NCBI RefSeq assembly: GCF_001298715.1
Contig: NZ_CDSC02000386.1
Span: 1-9,176, forward strand
Origin: Bathymodiolus azoricus thioautotrophic gill symbiont
GTDB lineage: Bacteria > Pseudomonadota > Gammaproteobacteria > PS1 > Pseudothioglobaceae
Direction of reading: 5' to 3'
Length of the DNA stretch: 9,176 nucleotides
Shown here: positions 8,102-9,176 of the stretch, one piece after another
How the letters are laid out: every line of letters starts with the position of its first letter
Numbering within the stretch: the first letter of the stretch is position 1
Translations under genes and position numbers: made by a program
The notes under the pieces: generated by a model
The model's input: the letters and a program-made list of their open reading frames with translations, nothing else
Database searches by the model: none
Told to the model about the DNA's origin: nothing

Positions 8102-8848
8102 ATGCGTCAAACAATCGTAGTAGGTAACTGGAAAATGAACGCCTCAAAAGAGACAGTTAACACATTGGTGTTGGGTGTTCTTGAAGGTATGCCAGATGTT
8201 AAATCAGAAGTTATTGTCTGTGTGCCTTATCCTTATTTGTGTCAGGTTGAGGCTTTAGTAGCGCACTCACAACTAAAGATAGGTGCACAAGATCTCAATG
8301 TTAATGCCTCAGGTGCTTTTACAGGTGAAGTGAGTGCAGATATGCTTAAAGATTTTGGCTCTGAGTATGTTATTGTTGGACATTCAGAGCGTAGAAGCCT
8401 ATACGGCGAGAGTGATGAGATGGTTGCTGAAAAAGTACAAGTTGCACTGGACAATGGGCTGACACCACTATTTTGTATTGGTGAATTATTAGAAGAAAGG
8501 GAAGCTGGCGATACAGAAACCGTGGTGGCAAGACAAATTAATGCCGTGATTAAGCGTGTTGGTATTGAGGTTTTCAAAAATATTATTATTGCTTACGAGC
8601 CAGTTTGGGCGATTGGCACAGGCGTTACTGCAACACCACAACAGGCGCAAGACACACATGCCTATATTCGTGAGATTTTGGCACAAAGTGATGCGGATAT
8701 AGCGCAATCAACACCTATTCTTTATGGTGGTAGTATGAATTCTGGTAATGCAGACGAGTTAATTGCCTGTGAAGATATTGACGGTGGTTTGATTGGCGGG
8801 GCATCATTAAAGTCTGATGATTTTTTGCGTATTTGTAAGGTGGGTTAA
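8102..8848 (+). CDS. tpiA: Triosephosphate isomerase
   Basis: TpiA interconverts dihydroxyacetone phosphate and glyceraldehyde 3-phosphate in the cytoplasm, serving glycolysis, gluconeogenesis and, in an autotroph, the Calvin cycle. The 248-residue TIM barrel has all active-site elements: Asn9 and Lys11 in GNWKMN (8-13), His94 in GHSERR (93-98), Glu166 in AYEPVWAIGTG (164-174, with the flexible loop 6), and the phosphate-binding YGGS (208-211) and GGLIGGASL (228-236). Length is standard. The ATG at 8102 gives the canonical amino terminus, though no strong Shine-Dalgarno precedes it. secG follows after 5 bp, an arrangement common in proteobacteria, so the two are probably one operon. Confidence 0.98.
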   Translation: MRQTIVVGNWKMNASKETVNTLVLGVLEGMPDVKSEVIVCVPYPYLCQVEALVAHSQLKIGAQDLNVNASGAFTGEVSADMLKDFGSEYVIVGHSERRSLYGESDEMVAEKVQVALDNGLTPLFCIGELLEEREAGDTETVVARQINAVIKRVGIEVFKNIIIAYEPVWAIGTGVTATPQQAQDTHAYIREILAQSDADIAQSTPILYGGSMNSGNADELIACEDIDGGLIGGASLKSDDFLRICKVG

Positions 8849-8853
8849 TTATT

Positions 8854-9176
8854 ATGTCATTTCAAGTTGTTTTAATTATTCATATGTTGTTGGCGTTTGG
8901 TCTAATCGCACTTATCTTAATGCAGCATGGTAAGGGTGCCGATGCAGGTGCTGCTTTTGGTGCTGGCGCTTCAGGTTCCGTGTTTGGTGCACGCGGCGCA
9001 GATTCATTTATGTATAAATTAACTGTCAGCATTGCTGTTGGTTTTTTTATCACCAGTTTGACCTTGGCATATCTTGCCACACCGATAAGTACAGAGGAAA
9101 AATCTGAGAGTGTGATGGACCAAGTGATTATTGATCCGGTGCCGTCAATTGACACACCATCAATTGAGACTAAAAT
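8854..9176 (+). CDS. secG: Preprotein translocase subunit SecG (3' end beyond window)
   Basis: SecG is the small accessory subunit of the SecYEG inner-membrane channel. The 107 complete codons seen include two membrane helices at about residues 3-22 and 56-76, joined by the family's glycine/alanine-rich loop with GKGADAGAAFGAGASGSVFG (26-45). The ATG lies 5 bp after the tpiA stop; the AAGG/GTGGG stretch at the end of tpiA can act as ribosome binding site. Past the second helix the sequence is an acidic, Pro/Ser/Thr-rich tail (residues 77 onward, with PSID and PSIE) similar in kind to the variable SecG carboxyl tails. The stop is not reached, so full length is unknown. Confidence 0.93.
   Translation, partial: MSFQVVLIIHMLLAFGLIALILMQHGKGADAGAAFGAGASGSVFGARGADSFMYKLTVSIAVGFFITSLTLAYLATPISTEEKSESVMDQVIIDPVPSIDTPSIETK

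Noticed and set aside
8242..8577. 111-codon minus-strand frame inside tpiA
   Set aside because: tpiA is complete with all catalytic residues in the plus frame; the antisense frame is Ser/Thr/Pro-rich and has no motif.
8880..9155. 91-codon minus-strand frame inside secG
   Set aside because: It mirrors the glycine/alanine-rich SecG loop and has no independent support.

Overview
The window is an A+T-rich chromosomal segment carrying a bacterial replication-initiation neighbourhood. On the minus strand lie dnaA, dnaN, recF and gyrB in canonical order, followed 12 bp after gyrB by a phosphoribulokinase gene (prk). On the plus strand, divergent from dnaA, lie a UPF0114/YqhA-family membrane protein gene, tpiA and the start of secG. 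The GyrB carries the long insertion typical of Gram-negative enzymes, and DnaA, DnaN and RecF look proteobacterial. A class I phosphoribulokinase points to a Calvin-cycle autotroph. Together with low G+C this best fits a gammaproteobacterial sulfur-oxidising chemoautotroph of the SUP05/Thioglobus/bivalve-symbiont type. That assignment is an inference from gene content, not from a marker gene comparison.

Layout: positions 1-46 hold the first 15 codons of a minus-strand gene that runs off the left edge, with a clear ribosome binding site and a plausible promoter. Positions 47-268 are non-coding and contain a perfect 19-bp inverted repeat (117-135/158-176). prk (269-1156) and gyrB (1169-3577) look like one operon. 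A 121-bp gap with an extended -10 promoter and two small dyads separates gyrB from recF (3699-4787). recF is 22 bp downstream of dnaN (4810-5913). A very A+T-rich 213-bp gap (5914-6126) between dnaN and dnaA holds one perfect DnaA box plus near-matches and is the best candidate for the replication origin. dnaA runs 7419-6127 when started at the internal ATG. An 88-bp divergent region, counted from the longer TTG-started dnaA frame, contains a 9-bp-arm dyad. After it come the UPF0114 gene (7529-8044), tpiA (8102-8848) and partial secG (8854-9176).

Functionally, DnaA, the beta clamp, RecF and gyrase subunit B serve initiation, processivity, gap repair and supercoiling. Phosphoribulokinase makes the RuBisCO substrate, and triosephosphate isomerase serves both the Calvin cycle and glycolysis/gluconeogenesis. 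SecG belongs to the protein-export channel. Almost everything is ordinary core genome. The points that merit a second look are the coupling of a carbon-fixation gene to the origin-proximal gyrB transcript, the origin candidate, the non-coding dyads, and the unidentified gene at the left edge. I found no evidence of a new multi-gene system.
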